Below are positions 63,084 through 64,000 of a stretch of DNA of 64,000 bases, in pieces (the stretch's first letter is position 1; every line of letters begins with the position of its first letter). The notes under the pieces are model-generated. The model was not told the origin of the DNA, did not search any database, and saw only the letters and a list, made by a program, of their open reading frames with translations. This DNA is from Neisseria sp. Marseille-Q5346 (GTDB taxonomy: Bacteria; Pseudomonadota; Gammaproteobacteria; Burkholderiales; Neisseriaceae). The stretch covers positions 1,550,001 through 1,614,000 of the forward strand of contig NZ_OX336253.1 of NCBI RefSeq assembly GCF_946902045.1. Direction: 5' to 3'. Made by a program: the position numbers and the translations under genes.

Positions 63084-64000
63084 ATGTCTAAGGTTGCGGT
63101 ACTCGGTGGCGGTCTGTCGGGCCGTCTGATGGCGTTCCAACTGGCAGAGCAGGGCATTTCGGTCGAGTTGTTTGAGAAAGGCGAACGCAACGGCGCGCAA
63201 GCCGCCGCTTATGTTGCCGCGGCCATGTTGGCGCCGTCTGCCGAGGCGGTGGAGGCAACGCCCGAAGTCATCCGTTTGGGCAAACAAAGCATCGCGCTTT
63301 GGCGTGCGATTGTCGGCCGTCTGAATACGCCGGTGATGATGCAGGAAAACGGCAGCCTGATTGTCTGGCACACGCAGGACAAGCCGCTTTCTGCCGAGTT
63401 TGCCCGTCATTTGAAGCGCGGCGGCGTGGCGGAACATGAAACCATACGCTGGAATGCCGATGAAATCGCAGCCAACGAACCACAACTGGCAGGGCGGTTT
63501 TCAGACGGCCTGTATCTGCCGACAGAAGGGCAGTTGGACGGACGGCAGGTCTTGAATGCGCTTGTCGATGCTTTGAAATCAATGAATGTAGCGTGTCATT
63601 GGTCGTGCGAACGCGAAGTCGAAGATTTGGCGGTGCAATACGATTGGGTCATCGACTGCCGTGGTTATGGCGCAAAGAGCGCGTGGAACAGGCCGTCTGA
63701 AAGCGTTTTGCGCGGCGTTCGTGGCGAAGTGGCGCGCGTTTATGCCCCCGAAATCGAGCTGTCCCGCCCCGTGCGCCTGCTGCATCCGCGCTATCCTTTG
63801 TATATCGCGCCGAAGGAAAACCATATTTTTGTGATTGGTGCGACCCAAATCGAAAGTGAAAGCCAAGCGCCGGTCAGCGTGCGTTCCGGTTTGGAACTTT
63901 TGTCCGCGCTGTACGCCGTGCATCCGGCATTTGGCGAGGCAAACCTTTTGGAACTGGCCACCGGCCTGCGCCCGACTTTAAACCACCACAATCCCGAAAT
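63084..64000 (+). CDS. thiO: FAD-dependent glycine oxidase ThiO, 3' end outside the window
   Basis: The first 305 residues of a D-amino-acid-oxidase-fold flavoenzyme. The FAD-binding start is SKVAVLGGGLSGRLMAFQLA, followed by a second nucleotide-contact region GAQAAAYVAAAMLAP. VIDCRGYGAKSAW near residue 190, GVRGEVARVYAPEI near 212 and GLRPTLNHHNPE at the cut are typical of ThiO, which supplies dehydroglycine to ThiG. AAGGAG precedes the ATG at 63084. It lies about 12 kb from thiE-thiS-thiG and is missing roughly 60 C-terminal residues. Confidence 0.85.
   Translation, partial: MSKVAVLGGGLSGRLMAFQLAEQGISVELFEKGERNGAQAAAYVAAAMLAPSAEAVEATPEVIRLGKQSIALWRAIVGRLNTPVMMQENGSLIVWHTQDKPLSAEFARHLKRGGVAEHETIRWNADEIAANEPQLAGRFSDGLYLPTEGQLDGRQVLNALVDALKSMNVACHWSCEREVEDLAVQYDWVIDCRGYGAKSAWNRPSESVLRGVRGEVARVYAPEIELSRPVRLLHPRYPLYIAPKENHIFVIGATQIESESQAPVSVRSGLELLSALYAVHPAFGEANLLELATGLRPTLNHHNPE

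Overview
The window is a chromosomal segment of a Neisseria species. The strongest signs are dozens of Neisseria DNA uptake sequences (core GCCGTCTGAA), mostly as inverted pairs forming terminators. Gene content also fits: a fused pabB-pabC, the tpiA-secG-tRNA-Leu order, an IS1016-type element, a fragment of an IS5/IS1106-type end, and MetP/MetS and LrgAB systems. Most uptake sequences read AGGCCGTCTGAA (AG dialect). A minority read ATGCCGTCTGAA and at least two read AGGTCGTCTGAA. From what is known of uptake-sequence dialects, this points to a commensal of the subflava/flavescens type rather than N. meningitidis or N. gonorrhoeae; the species call is inference.

Layout. 1-5000: 5'-truncated prolyl oligopeptidase, a scar carrying two gene fragments (a Mod-like N-terminus and a pabC-like C-terminus), a DUF389 membrane protein and a complete IS1016-like element. 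5000-17750: acpP-fabF, a periplasmic protein, mmuM and an APC amino-acid permease (both frameshifted), a rhodanese, pcm, tpiA-secG-tRNA-Leu, ubiX, a UPF0306 flavoprotein, ppk2, pabBC and parB. 17950-24983: the complete F-type ATP synthase operon atpIBEFHAGDC with its own promoter and terminator. 25300-29390: a minus-strand envelope-stress-like operon (putative RHH regulator, PspA, YqiJ, YqiK flotillin) with a palindrome over its promoter. 29500-41400: polA, an AT-rich orphan gene, a GlcG/HbpS-like protein, a large DUF2339 membrane protein, a DGC-domain protein, uvrD and gap.

41400-48470: metP with the 30-residue metS, a protein with four LDPREW repeats, lrgAB with a divergent LysR regulator, and mgtE behind a structured leader. 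48480-51100: an IS remnant, a methyltransferase-like membrane protein and thiE-thiS-thiG. 51138-53013: tsaB-rimI and a UDG-like gene. 53175-56628: a five-gene operon with a FabH-like synthase and a flavodoxin-like protein resembling DarB and DarA. 56937 to the end: tRNA-Phe, a membrane protein, coaD, a Bax-inhibitor-1 family protein, an iron-trafficking protein, glnE, a small membrane protein and the 5' part of thiO.

Most of the window is housekeeping DNA. The most interesting parts are the LDPREW repeat protein, the mgtE leader (overlapping hairpins plus a proline-containing upstream reading frame), the autoregulation-ready promoter of the PspA/YqiJ/YqiK operon and the DarA/DarB-like operon. 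No CRISPR array, prophage, rRNA operon or replication origin was seen.
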